Assembly (NCBI GenBank): GCA_029339505.1
Contig: JAQISU010000193.1
Span: 1,190,001 to 1,254,000 of the forward strand
DNA from: Unio delphinus
Taxonomy: Eukaryota; Mollusca; Bivalvia; Unionida; Unionidae
Length of the DNA: 64,000 nucleotides
Direction: 5' to 3'
A program made the position numbers and the translations under genes. The notes under the pieces were generated by a model. The model worked only from the letters and a program-made list of their open reading frames with translations. It did no database searches and had not been told where the DNA came from. Below are positions 18,828 through 32,100 of the stretch, piece after piece; the stretch's first letter is position 1, and every line of letters starts with the position of its first letter.

Positions 18828-18979
18828 AATCCTAAAACGATTTTTAACCCCATAGCAGCAGAGAGGACGCGACAACTACTTTGCGTCTCCAAAGGAAACT
18901 TTATTTTATTGATTTTGAAGGAAGCCTTGGTTTGCCAAATAGACGCTTCTGTAAGTTGTCGGATTCACCCTCTCTGCTG
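18825..18979. repeat. Right terminal inverted repeat of the Polinton
   Basis: Its reverse complement matches the left arm from AACTTA-AGAAGCGTCT through GTCGCGTCCTCTCTG and TAAAAATCGTTT. It lacks the 88-bp internal duplication seen on the left and is therefore probably closer to the original arm. Confidence 0.92.
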
Positions 18980-18988
18980 TTAATTCAG
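18980..18988. repeat. Target site duplication, right copy (TTAATTCAG)
   Basis: A perfect copy of 2091-2099 directly after the end of the right inverted repeat. Confidence 0.85.
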
Positions 18989-19696
18989 ATCGATGGTCCA
19001 GGCGATAAAGCAAACTATATTTGACTCAATATTGAACAAGTGACTGTGTGTGTGCGCGTGCGTGCGTGCTTGTGAAAAATGAGAAAGAGACAAACGCAAA
19101 TATTTGTTACTTAAATATACGAATACAAAGTAAACATGAAAATCTAAATACTTAAGAACACAACATTTTTCAGTTGTCACTGTAAAATCGTCTTTTACCG
19201 GTTCATTCCCTAATAATTTCAAAGGGATATTTTGTTTGCTTTAGGTATGCATCACTAATAAGGAAATTTTGAATGAAACCATAAGATGTAGTACAGCTGA
19301 ACGATACAAATAAGCTTTCATAACTTAAGTGTTCAAATATCAAAACCTTGCTTAGGATGAAAGATCTAATCCTCGAGTGTAAGGTTTTATGATGCTCCAA
19401 AGCATTTGAAGGCTTATATCATAGCTTTTCCAGTGATGATGCTCACGCCGTGCCCCGTTTGTAGAAATTCAAACGGATGACTAATTTTGATCGGAAAAGA
19501 AACCTAAAACGAACAGAACAAAATATGATTTTCCTATCAACTGAAAAAGAGTGATAACATGTTGAGATTTCTGAGATATTTTAAGGCGAATGTTGCAATA
19601 ATTTTAGTTTTTGTAGAAAGGAAGATCTCTTTAGCAGTAGTGTTATTATCGTCTTACGTAAATACACAGCAATGTATGTCCTGTATTCATTTCCAG
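18989..19696 (+). other. Right remnant of last FMO intron
   Basis: AT-rich intron sequence with a short GT/GC-rich dinucleotide run near 19041-19070. It ends with the acceptor TTCATTTCCAG (AG at 19695-19696). No gene is seen. Confidence 0.7.
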
Positions 19697-19962
19697 GCAA
19701 GATGCTGCTGACGGACCCAAAACTGACCCTGACATGTGTGTTTGGCCCTTGTACGCCGTACCAGTTTCGTATTGTGGGTCCTAACCCTTGGCCAGGCGCT
19801 AAGGAGGCTATTCTTACCCAGTGGAACAGAACATTTTTCCCTTTAAAGACACGTGATGTTGGTCATGTGACTGAGAAATCCCTAGAGAGATTCTTCCTCC
19901 TCTATATAATGGTGGTCATGCTCGCCATTGTTTTCATTAAGTTTGTTGATTGGCTGTACTAA
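19697..19962 (+). CDS. FMO, last exon with C-terminal membrane anchor
   Basis: The exon opens after the acceptor TTTCCAG in phase 1, completing the codon left open at 1474. It reads KMLLTDPKLTLTCVFGPCTP then YQFRIVGPNPWPGAKEAILT, the diagnostic C-terminal FMO block (L-x-x-D-P-x-L...F-G-P-C-x-P-Y-Q-x-R...G-P...W-P-G-A). It ends with a hydrophobic segment, FFLLYIMVVMLAIVFIKF, and stops after VDWLY at TAA 19960-19962. The hydrophobic tail is the usual ER membrane anchor of FMOs. The frame is fully open. Upstream lies the 18.2-kb intron with the Polinton, so splicing must skip about 17 kb of foreign DNA. Confidence 0.93.
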
Positions 19963-20880
19963 AGATTGACGGTCACGTGTGCGCTGAATATTACTCTTTC
20001 GTATCAAATATTCACGAAAGTCCACATTAATGTTTATATGTTTGTTATTATTGAATAGGAAAGTACCGTAGAGAAATGTAAATAAATACAAGCAAATATA
20101 TTAGAAGATGTGACGCCATATTCGTTTTTGTTTAAAGCCATAACACGTTTAAAACAATATTTTGTGTTCCATAAACAGTTACATTAACATAACATAAGTA
20201 CTTTAACATGTTTTAATTTGTTTATTACTGCAGTCTTTCTAATAGAGTAAATAAGTTACTTTTGGAGCGAGATCACAGTCCCTAATAAACCTTAACCATG
20301 CATGCCGATGTATCAGCTGTTAATATTATCTGATGATCGGAACGGCAATTAAACGTCCTATTTTATTCTACAAACAATGACTACACAAATTGATTTAGGA
20401 GAAGATATTGTAAAATTGTATCTGACGGTATAAGCAGGTTAAAGTTACGTTAGTTTAATCACGTGCATTGACACCATTGCAGATTGAGCAAGACAATGTG
20501 TTCACAAAGTTAAACACCTATATAATTGTAATCATAGTCATTTCGTTCGTTATACCGTATCGTACATGCAGGGAACGATTTATACTGATACGTAACGTAA
20601 ATTATTCAATGGAATATTCTATTTTGGAAAGGGATGATCAGTTACAGACTGTCACAAGATAGACCGAGTCGGGACTGGATTAGTGAAGACACGGAGAGCA
20701 ACTGCGTTAATAAGATGTTTATTTTATAAACGCAATTTTAAAAATCAACTCTGACACCAATATTTTACAAAATATAAGAAAAATCTATTTAAATAAATGT
20801 TCCTAACATGGAACTATGAATTTCAGTAACGTAATGACAAAAAAGAAGTATATGAATGAATTTACAAATATGAATATATA
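19963..20880 (+). other. FMO 3' UTR and flank
   Basis: AT-rich sequence with no gene. AATAAA at 20081-20086, about 120 bases after the stop codon, is the best candidate polyadenylation signal. Confidence 0.55.
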
Positions 20881-20887
20881 TAAAAGG

Positions 20888-21274
20888 CTCGTATAACGAG
20901 ATAGATGCAAATATGAAAAGATAATGCGTCGTCAATATGACGAGACTAGAATGAAGATATTAAATAATTAATACGTCGTCCATATGACGAGACATATGCA
21001 ATCGTGAACCCTAAATTCTGAAGTTCTCGTTCATGGAACGAGATTTGTGTAGAATGAAATTATGCAGATGTCGTTCATATAACGAGACTGCAAAGAAGAT
21101 ATTAAATAAATAATACGTCGTCTATATGACGAGACATATGAAATTGTGAACCCTAAATTCTGAAGTTCTCGTTCATGGAACGAGATTTGTGTAGAATGAA
21201 ATTATGCAGGTGTCGTTCATATAACGAGACTGCAAAGAAGATATTAAATAAATAATACATCGTCCATATGACGA
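20888..21274. repeat. Array of nine short covarying hairpins
   Basis: Nine small palindromes occur in under 400 bp. CTCGT-ATA-ACGAG is at 20888-20900. TCGTC-xxTAT-GACGA is at 20929-20943, 20976-20990, 21118-21132 and 21260-21274. CTCGTTC-ATG-GAACGAG is at 21026-21042 and 21168-21184. TCGTT-CATAT-AACGA is at 21071-21085 and 21213-21227. Stem bases change together (TCGTC with GACGA, TCGTT with AACGA). Three hairpin types form a unit of about 142 bp, present about twice plus flanking partial copies, with an ATTAAATAAATAATAC-like spacer. Confidence 0.85.
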
Positions 21275-21289
21275 GACTGGAATGAATAA

Positions 21290-22905
21290 ATGTAAACTAC
21301 TTGCTGAGGTATTTTGCTACTAGCCTGGCGTCCGTTTGTCGTCAGAAAGTACATCCAGTTACACAGAGTCAAACCTAACAGTTGTGACCTTCACCTCACG
21401 CAATCATATATAAATACTATATATCTATACATCTAAACACAGCATACATAAATGCAGCATACGTAAGCACCATACACAGGCACCACACACGGGCATTACA
21501 CGGTCAGCATAGATAAGCCCACACACGTAGTCACCACAACATGGCACCACACACGCAGTTACCACAACACTGCACCACTTCAGCACAACACGTCACCAAA
21601 CTTCAGCACAACACTTCAGGACACTTCTTCAGCACACTTCTTCAGCAAAAATTAAAACAACCGAACCGTGTAATACATATGACACGGTCCAGTATTCTCA
21701 CACATATATGTAGCGCATGCGCGTACATGAAATAATTATCCATGTACATTTAACGTTAAGAATGCAGCGTATAATTGAAATCAATTATGTTCAGATACAA
21801 AAGAACTAATGAAACAAAATATAGTACTTCTGATAAAATGGCGCTGCCTAACCAATGTATTTATTCTATAGATTTTATAATAAATACTAAACATCTAATA
21901 TGTAAAACAATGAATTATATCATAATACAAATAGCAAGGAGAACAAAGTTAAATCTATTGTTACCTCTTTTAGCTGATAGATTGCTCAGTTTAGGATGGA
22001 AGCGTTTCCGACAAGACTACATTGTAATGTGAAGTCTGTCTTATAATTTGGTCCTTATATACCCCTAGCTGTGACAGATATGCGCATATAGGTACTTTAA
22101 ACTGCAGGCAATTTCGCACATACAGCACGAACTAAGTGTTCGCTCATTATGCCGAAATAACTAAAAAGCCCAAAATATAATAAACTACCCTCAGTAAGGC
22201 TGTACGCAGTAACGAAATCAAGACTAGATTTTTTGACCACATATACATATTGAACATAGTCGTATACAATTCCGTGACACAGACTAACACAAATCAATAT
22301 CTCCTGATGTATGCTTGCTTCCAACCTCCCCTACAAATATTCTTACAACGTTCATGTGATAAGTACAAATAAGACTGGATTTATATGTTTCAGAATGGCC
22401 TTTACTTATACTGTTAAACCAACAATGAACATAATTAATACATACTAATTTTGTCTTTTGAATAATAAGTGGAAATTTGCTTCTGGAGTGCTGGCTGATA
22501 AGATGATATTGAGATCCCATCTTATACAAGCATAGCTGTAAGATGACAATACAGAGTAAATTGATTTTAAACACAGTTCTTCAAATACTTGCTTTCGAAA
22601 ACCAACGTGAAAATGCCCAGATTGGTTTAGGGTGTTTTTAATGTTCTTAAATTATAACATTTTAATGATGTTTGGTTAAGTATTGCAATGAATGCTGCTG
22701 AAACCAAATAATGGGTCATACATCTTTACCATGAAACCATTCAAGTGCCTTTCTTCAAGTATTAGCTTTGACAACATCCAATGTCTTTATAATACAGTGA
22801 ATCAATCTGCCTCTTGTTTTAGGATTTGAATCATTGTCTTCATTATTCATATTCCTATGCTATAATCAATAAAAGTACCAAATACCGTGCAGAAGAACGC
22901 CAAGG
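21290..22905. other. Intergenic sequence, no gene recognised
   Basis: It starts with a moderately GC-containing stretch, then a CACCACA/CAGCACA-rich low-complexity zone (about 21420-21640), followed by AT-rich sequence to the satellite. Short reading frames on both strands show no family resemblance. Confidence 0.5.
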
Positions 22906-23199
22906 TATCATTTATACAAGAATCACTTATACAAGAATCACTTATACAAAAATCATTTATACAAGAATCACTTATACAAGAATCATTTATACAATAATCA
23001 TTTATACAAGAATCAGTTATACAAGAATCACTTATACAAGAATCATTAATACAAGAATCACTTATACAAGAATCATTTATACAGGAATCATTTATACAAG
23101 AATAATTTATACAAGAAACATTTATACAAGAATCATTTATACAAGAATCACTTATACAAGAGTCGTTTATACAAGAATCATTTATACAAGAATCACTTA

Positions 23200-26100
23200 T
23201 ACAAGAATCACTTATACAAGAATCATTTATACAAGAATCACTTATACAGGAATCACTCATACAAGAATCATTTATACAAGAATCACTAATACAAGAATCA
23301 TTTATACAAGAATCATTTATACAAGTATCACTTATACAAGAATCACTTATACAAGAATCATTTATACAAGAATAATTTATACAAGAATCATTTATACAAA
23401 AATCACTTATACCAGAATCATTTATACAAGAATCACTTATACAAGAATCATTTATACAAGAATAATTTATACAAGAGCCACTTATAGAAGAATCATTTAT
23501 ACACGAATCACTTATACAAGAGTCATTTATACAAGAATCATTTATACAAGAATCACTTATACAAGAATCACTTATACAAGAATCACTTATACAAGAATCA
23601 TTTATATAAGAATCACTTATACAAGAATCACTTATACAAGAATCATTTATACAAGAATCACTTATACAAGAATCATTTATACAAGAATCATTTATACAAG
23701 TATCCATTATACAAGAATCACTTATACAAGAATCATTTATACAAGAATCATTTATACAAGAATCATTTATACAAGAATCACTTATACAAGAATCACTTAT
23801 ACAAGAATCATTTATACAAGACTCACTTATACAAGAATCATTCATACAAGAATAATTTATACAAGAACCACTTATACAAGAATCATTTATACACGAATCA
23901 CTTATACACGAATCATTTATACAAGAATCATTTATACAAGAATCACTTATACAAGAATCACTTATACAAGAATCATTTATATAAGAATCACTTATACAAG
24001 AATCATTTATACAAGAATCATTAATACAAATATCACTTATACAAGAATCACTTATACAAGAATCATTTATACAAGAATCATTTATACAAGAATCGTTTAT
24101 ACAAGAATCACTTAAAAAAGAATCATTTACACAAGAATCATTCATACAAGAATCACTTACACAAGAATCACTTGTACATGAATCATTTATACAAGAATCA
24201 TTTATACAAGAATCACTTATACAAGAATCAATTATACAAGAATCATTTATACAAGAATCATTTATACAAGAATCACTTATACAAGAATTATTTATACAAG
24301 AATCAATAACAGAATCATTTATACAAGAATCATTTATACAAGAATCACTTACACAAGAATCACTTATACAAGGATCACTTATGCAAGAATCATTTATACA
24401 AGAATCACTTATACAAGACTCACTTATACAAGAATCACTTATACCAGAATCATTTATACAAGAATCATTTATACAAGAATCACTTATACAAGAATCACTT
24501 ATACAAGAATCATTTATATAAGAATCACTTATACAAGAATCATTTATACAAGAATCATTTATACAAATATCACTTATACAAGAATCACTTATACAAGAAT
24601 CATTTATACAAGAATCATTTATACAAGAATCACTTATAAAAGAATCATTTATACAAGAATCATTCATATAAGAATCACTTATACAAGAATCACTTGTACA
24701 AGAATCATTTATACAAGAATCATTTATACAAGAATCACTTATACAAGAATCATTTATACAAGAATCATTTATACAAGAATCATTTATACAAGAATCACTT
24801 ATACAAGAATTATTTATACAAGAATCAATAACAGAATCATTTATACAAGAATCATTTATACAAGAATCTCTTACACAAGAATCACTTATACAAGGATCAC
24901 TAATACAAGAATCATTTATACAAGAATCACTTATACAAGAATCACTTATACAAGAATAACTTATACAAGAATCATTTATACAAGAATCATTTATACAAGA
25001 ATCACTTATACAAGAATCACTTATACAAGAATAATTTATACAAGAATCATTTATATAAGAATCATTTACACAAGAATCATTTATACAAGAATCATTTATA
25101 CAAAAATCACTTACACAAGAATCATTTATACAAGAATCATTTATACAAGAATCACTTATTCAAGAATCACTTATGCAAAGAATCACTTATACAAGAATCA
25201 CTTATACAAGAATCACTTTTGCAAAGAATCACTTATACAATAATCATTTATACAAGAATCATTTATAAAAGAATAACTTATACAAGAATCATTTATGCAA
25301 GAATCATTTATACAAGAATCACTTATACAAAAATCATTTATACAATAATCATTTATACAAAAATCACTGATGCAAGAATCATTTATACAAAAATCATTTA
25401 TACAAGAATCATTTATACAAGAATCACTTATACAAGAATCATTCATACAAGAATCAATAATACAAGAATCACTTATACAAAGAATCACTTATACAAGAAT
25501 CATTTATACAAGAATCATCTATACAAGAATCACTTATTCAAGAATCATTTATACAAGAATCACTTATACAAAGAATCATTTATACAAGAATCCCTTATAC
25601 AAGAATCACTTATACAAGAATCATTTATACAAGAATCATTTATACAAGAATCACTTATACAAGAATCATTTATACAATAATAATTTATACAAGGATCACT
25701 TATACAAGAATCATTTATACAAGAATCCTGTATGCAAGAATCATTTATACAAGAATCATTTATACAAGAATCTCTTATACAAAAATCATTTATACAAGAA
25801 TCATTTAAACAAGAATCATTTATACAAGAATCACTTATAAAATAATCATTTATACAAGAATCACTTATACAAAGAATCACTTATACAAGAACCATTTATA
25901 CAAGAATCATTTATACAAGAATCATTTATACAACAATCGCTTATACAAGAGTCACTTATACAAGAATCATTTATACAAGAATCATTTATACAAGAATCAC
26001 TTATACAAGAATCACTTATACAATAATCATTTATACGAGAATCACTTATACAAGAATCACTTATACAATAATCATTGATACGAGAATCGCTTATACAAGA

Positions 26101-29100
26101 ATCACTTATACAAGAATCATTTAAACAAGAATCATTTATACAATAATCATTTATACAGGAATCACTTATGCAAGAATCATTTATACAAGAATCATTTATA
26201 CAAGAATCACTTATACAACAATCACTTATACAATAATCATTTTTACGAGAATCGCTTATACAAAAATCACTAATACAAGAATCATTTAAACAAGAATCAC
26301 TGATACAAGAATCATTCATACAAGAATAATTTATACAAGAACCACTTATACAAGAATCATTTATACACGTATCACTTATGCAAGAATCATTTATACAAGA
26401 ATCATTTATACAAGAATCACTGATACAAGAATCATTTATACAAGAATCATTTATACAAGAATCATTTATAAAAAAATCACTTATACAAGAATCATTTATA
26501 CAAGAATCATTTATACAAGAATCACTTATACAACAATCATTTATACAATAATCATTTATACAAGAATCACTCATACAGGAATCATTTATACAACAATCGC
26601 TTATACAAGAGTCACTTATACAAGAATCATTTATACAAGAATCATTTATACAAGAATCACTTATACAAGTATCATTTTTACTATAATCATTTATACAAGA
26701 ATAATTTATACAATAATCCTTTATACAAGAATCACTTATGCAAGAATCATTTATACAAGAATCATTTATACAAGAATCACTTGTACAAAAATCACTTATA
26801 CAATAATCATTTATACAAGAATCACTTATACAAGAATCACTTATACAAGAATCATTTATACAAGAATCACTTATACAAGAATCATTTATACAAGAATCAT
26901 GTATACAAGTATCCCTTATACAAGAATCACTTATACAAGAATCATTTATACAAGAATCATTTATACAAGAATCATTTATACAAGAATCACTTATACAAGA
27001 ATCACTTATACAAGAATCATTTATACAAGAATCACTTATACAAGAATCATTCATACAAGAATAATTTATACAAGAACCACTTATACAAGAATCATTTATA
27101 CACGAATCACTTATACACGAATCATTTATACAAGAATCATTTATACAAGAATCACTTATACAAGAATCATTTATATAAGAATCACTTATACAAGAATCAT
27201 TTATACAAGAATCATTTATACAAATATCACTTATACAAGAATCACTTATACAAGAATCATTTATACAAGAATCATTTATACAAGAATCGTTTATACAAGA
27301 ATCACTTATAAAAGAATCATTTACACAAGAATCATTCATACAAGAATCACTTACACAAGAATCACTTGTACATGAATCATTTATACAAGAATCATTTATA
27401 CAAGAATCACTTATACAAGAATCAATTATACAAGAATCATTTATACAAGAATCATTTATACAAGAATCACTTATACAAGAATCATTTATACAAGAATCAT
27501 TTATACAAGAATCACTTACACAAGAATCACTTAAACAAGGATCACTTATGCAAGAATCATTTATACAAGAATCACTTATACAAGACTCACTTATACAAGA
27601 ATCACTTATACAAGAATCATTTATACAAGAATCATTTATACAAGAATCACTTATACAAGAATCACTTATAAAAGAATCATTTATATAAGAATCACTTATA
27701 CAAGAATCATTTATACAAGAATCATTTATACAAATATCACTTATACAAGAATCACTTATACAAGAATCATTTATACAAGAATCATTTATACAAGAATCAT
27801 TTATACAAGAATCACTTATAAAAGAATCATTTATACAAGAATCATTCATATAAGAATCACTTATACAAGAATCACTTGTACAAGAATCAAATTATACAAG
27901 AATCATTTATACAAGAATCACTTATACAAGAATCATTTATACAAGAATCATTTATGCAAGAATCATTTATACAAGAATCACTTATACAAGAATTATTTAT
28001 ACAAGAATCAATCACAGAATCATTTATGCAAGAATCATTTATACAAGAATCACTTACACAAGAATCACTTATACAAGGATCACTAATACAAGAATCATTT
28101 ATACAAGAATCACTTATACAAGAATCACTTATACAAGAATAACTTATACAAGAATCATTTATACAAGAATCATTTATACAAGAATCACTTATACAAGAAT
28201 CACTTATACAAGAATCATTTATACAAGAATCATTTATATAAGAATCATTTACACAAGAATCATTTATACAAGAATCATTTATACAAAAATCACTTACACA
28301 AGAATCATTTATACAAGAATCATTTATACAAGAATCACTTATACAAGAATCACTTATGCAAAGAATCACTTATACAAGAATCACTTATACAAGAATCACT
28401 TTTGCAAAGAATCACTTATACAATAATCATTTATACAAGAATCATTTATAAAAGAATAACTTATACAAGAGTCATTTATGCTAGAATCATTTATACAAGA
28501 ATCACTTATACAAGAATCATTTAAACAAGAATCATTTATACAATAATCATTTATACAGGAATCACTTATGCAAGAATCATTTATACAAGAATCATTTATA
28601 CAAGAATCACTTATACAACAATCACTTATAGAATAATCATTTTTACGAGAATCGCTTATACAAGAATCACTAATACAAGAATCATTTAAACAAGAATCAC
28701 TGATACAAGAATCATTCATACAAGAATAATTTATACAAGAACCACTTATACAAGAATCATTTATACACGTATCACTTATGCAAGAATCATTTATACAAGA
28801 ATCATTTATACAAGAATCACTGATACAAGAATCATTTATACAAGAATCATTTATACAAGAGTCATTTATAAAAAAATCACTTATACAAGAATCATTTATA
28901 CAAGAATCATTTATACAAGAATCACTTATACAACAATCATTTATACAATAATCATTTATACAAGAATCACTCATACAGGAATCATTTATACAACAATCGC
29001 TTATACAAGAGTCACTTATACAAGAATCATTTATACAAGAATCATTTATACAAGAATCACTTATACAAGAATCATTTTTACTATAATCATTTATACAAGA

Positions 29101-32100
29101 ATAATTTATACAATAATCCTTTATACAAGAATCACTTATGCAAGAATCATTTATACAAGAATCATTTATACAAGAATCACTTATACAAGAATCACTTATA
29201 CAATAATCCTTTATACAAGAATCGCTTATTCAAGAATCACTTATACAAGAATCACTTATACAAGAATCACTTATACAAGAATCATTCATACAAGAATAAT
29301 TTATACAAGAACCACTTATACAAGAATAATTTATACACGAATCACTTATACAAGAATCATTTATACAAGAATCATTTATACAAGAATCACTTATACAAGA
29401 ATCATTTATACAAGAATCATTTATAAAAAAATCACTTATACAAGAATCATTTATACAAGAATCATTTATACAAGAATCACTTATACAAGAATCATTTTTA
29501 CAAAAATCATTTATACAAGAATCATTTATACAATAATCACTTATAAAAGAATCATTTATATAAGAATCATTTTTACAAAAATCATTTATACAAGAAGCAT
29601 TTATATAAGAATCACTTATACAAGAATCATTTTTTCAATAATCATTTATACAAGAATCACTTATGCAAGAATCATTAAAAGAAGAGTCATTTATACAAGA
29701 ATCACTTATACAAGAATCACTTATACAAGAATCATTTATACAAGAATCACTTATCCAAGAATCACTCATACAAGAATAATTTATACAAGAACCACTTATA
29801 CAAGAATCATTTAAACACGAATCACTTATACAAGAATCATATATACAAGAATCACTTATACAAGAATCAGTTATACAAGAATCACTTATACAAGAATCAT
29901 TTATACAAAAATCACTTATACAAGAATCATTTATACAAGAATCATTTATACAAATATCACTTATACAAGAATCACTTATACAAGAATCATTTATACAAGA
30001 ATCATTTATACAAGAATCATTTATACAAAAATCAATTATACAAGAATCATTTATACAAGAATCATTTATACAAGAATCACTTATACAAGAATCACTTGTA
30101 CAAGAATCATTTATACAAGAATCATTTATACAAGAATCACTTATACAAGAATCATTTATACAAGAATCATTTATACAAGAATCATTTATACAAGAATCAC
30201 TTATACAAGAATTATTTATACAACAATCAATAAAAGAATTACTTATACAAAGAATCATTTATACAAGAATCATTTTAAACAAGAATCACTTAAACAAGAA
30301 TCATTTATACAAGAATCACTTATGCAAGAATCATTTATAAAAGAATCACTTATACAAGAATCACTTATACAAGAATCGCTTATACAAGAATCATTTATAC
30401 AAGAATCATTTATACAAGAATCATTTATACAAGAATCATTTATACAAGAATCATTTATATAAGAATCACTTACACAAGAATCATTTATACAAGAATCATT
30501 TATACAAGAATCACTTACACAAGAATCATTTATACAAGAATCATTTATACAAGAATCATTTATACAAGAATCACTTATACAAGAATTATTTATACAAGAA
30601 TCAATAAAAGAATTACTTATACAAAGAATCATTTATACAAGAATCATTTATACAAGAATCACTTACACAAGAATCATTTATACAAGAATCACTTATGCAA
30701 GAATCATTTATAAAAGAATCACTTATACAAGATTCACTTATACAAGAATCGCTTATACAACAATCATTTATACAAGAATCATTTATACAAGAATCATTTA
30801 TACAAGAATCATTTATACAAGAATCATTTATACAAGAATCATTTATATAAGAATCACTTACACAAGAATCATTTATACAAGAATCATTTACACAAGAATC
30901 ACTTACACAAGAATCATTTATACAAGAATCATTTATACAAGAATCATTTATACAAGAATCGCTTATACAAGAATCACTTATACAAGAATCATTTATACAA
31001 GCATCATTTATACAAGAATCATTTATACAAGAATCATTTATACAATAATCATTTATACAAGAATCACTTATACAAGACTAATTTATACAAGAATCCTTTA
31101 TGCAAGAATCATTTATACAAGAATCATTTATACAAGAATCTCTTATACAAAAATCATTTATACAAGAATCATTTATACAAGAATCATTTATACAAGAATC
31201 ACTTATAAAATAATCATTTATACAAGAATCACTTATACAAAGAATCACTTATACAAGAATCATTTATACAAGAATCATTTATACAAGAATCATTTATACA
31301 ACAATCGCTTATACAAGAGTCACTTATACAAGAACCATTTATACAAGAATCATTTATACAAGAATCACTTATACAAGAATCATTTTTACAATAATCATTT
31401 ATACAAGAATCATTTATACAAGAATCACTTATGCAAGAATCATTTATACAAGAATCATTTATACAAGAATCACTTATACAAGAATCACTTATACAATAAT
31501 CATTTATACAAGCTTCTCTTATACAAGAATCACTTATACAAGAATCGCTTATACAAGAATCATTTATACCATAATCATTTATGCAAGAATCACTTATGCA
31601 AGAATCATTTATACAAGAATCATTTATACAAGAATCATTTATACAAGCATCACTTATACAAGAATCACTTATACAAGAATCATTTATACAATAATCATTT
31701 ATACAAGAATCATTTATACAAAAATCATTTATACAAGAATCGCTTATACAAAGAATCACTTATCCAAGAATCACTTATACAAGAATCGCTTATACAAGAA
31801 TCACTTATACAAGAATCATTTATACAAGAATCACTTATACAAGAATCATTTAAACAAGAACCATTTATACGAGAATCATTTATATAAGAAACACTTATAC
31901 AAGAATCATTTATACAAGAATCATTTATACAAGAATCACTTACAAAAGAATCATTTCTACAAGAATCATTTATACAAGAATCACTTATACAAGAATCACT
32001 TATGCAAAGAATCACTTATACAAAAATCGTTTATACAAGAATCGTTTATACAAGAATCATTTATACAGGAATCATTTATACAAGAATCACTTATACAAGA

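Larger units (their letters stand above)
2100..18979. mobile_element. Polinton/Maverick giant DNA transposon, degenerate
   Basis: The element is 16.9 kb, bounded by terminal inverted repeats (2100-2342 and 18825-18979) and flanked by a perfect 9-bp direct repeat. It encodes the full Polinton signature: protein-primed family-B DNA polymerase, retroviral-type integrase, FtsK/HerA (A32-like) ATPase, adenain-like cysteine protease and double-jelly-roll capsid protein, plus a PLA2-like protein and small unknowns. Left-arm genes (2137-8809) run on the - strand, the polymerase on the +, integrase and PLA2 on the -, and the ATPase on the +. It sits inside the last intron of an FMO gene. Most genes carry frameshifts and in-frame stops, one LINE is nested in the polymerase gene, and one internal segment is duplicated, so the copy is not autonomous. 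Family identity is firm; subgroup is not determined. Confidence 0.95.

Noticed and set aside
20468..22574. Several short frames between the FMO gene and the satellite
   Set aside because: All are short and AT-biased, without motifs or splice-site support.
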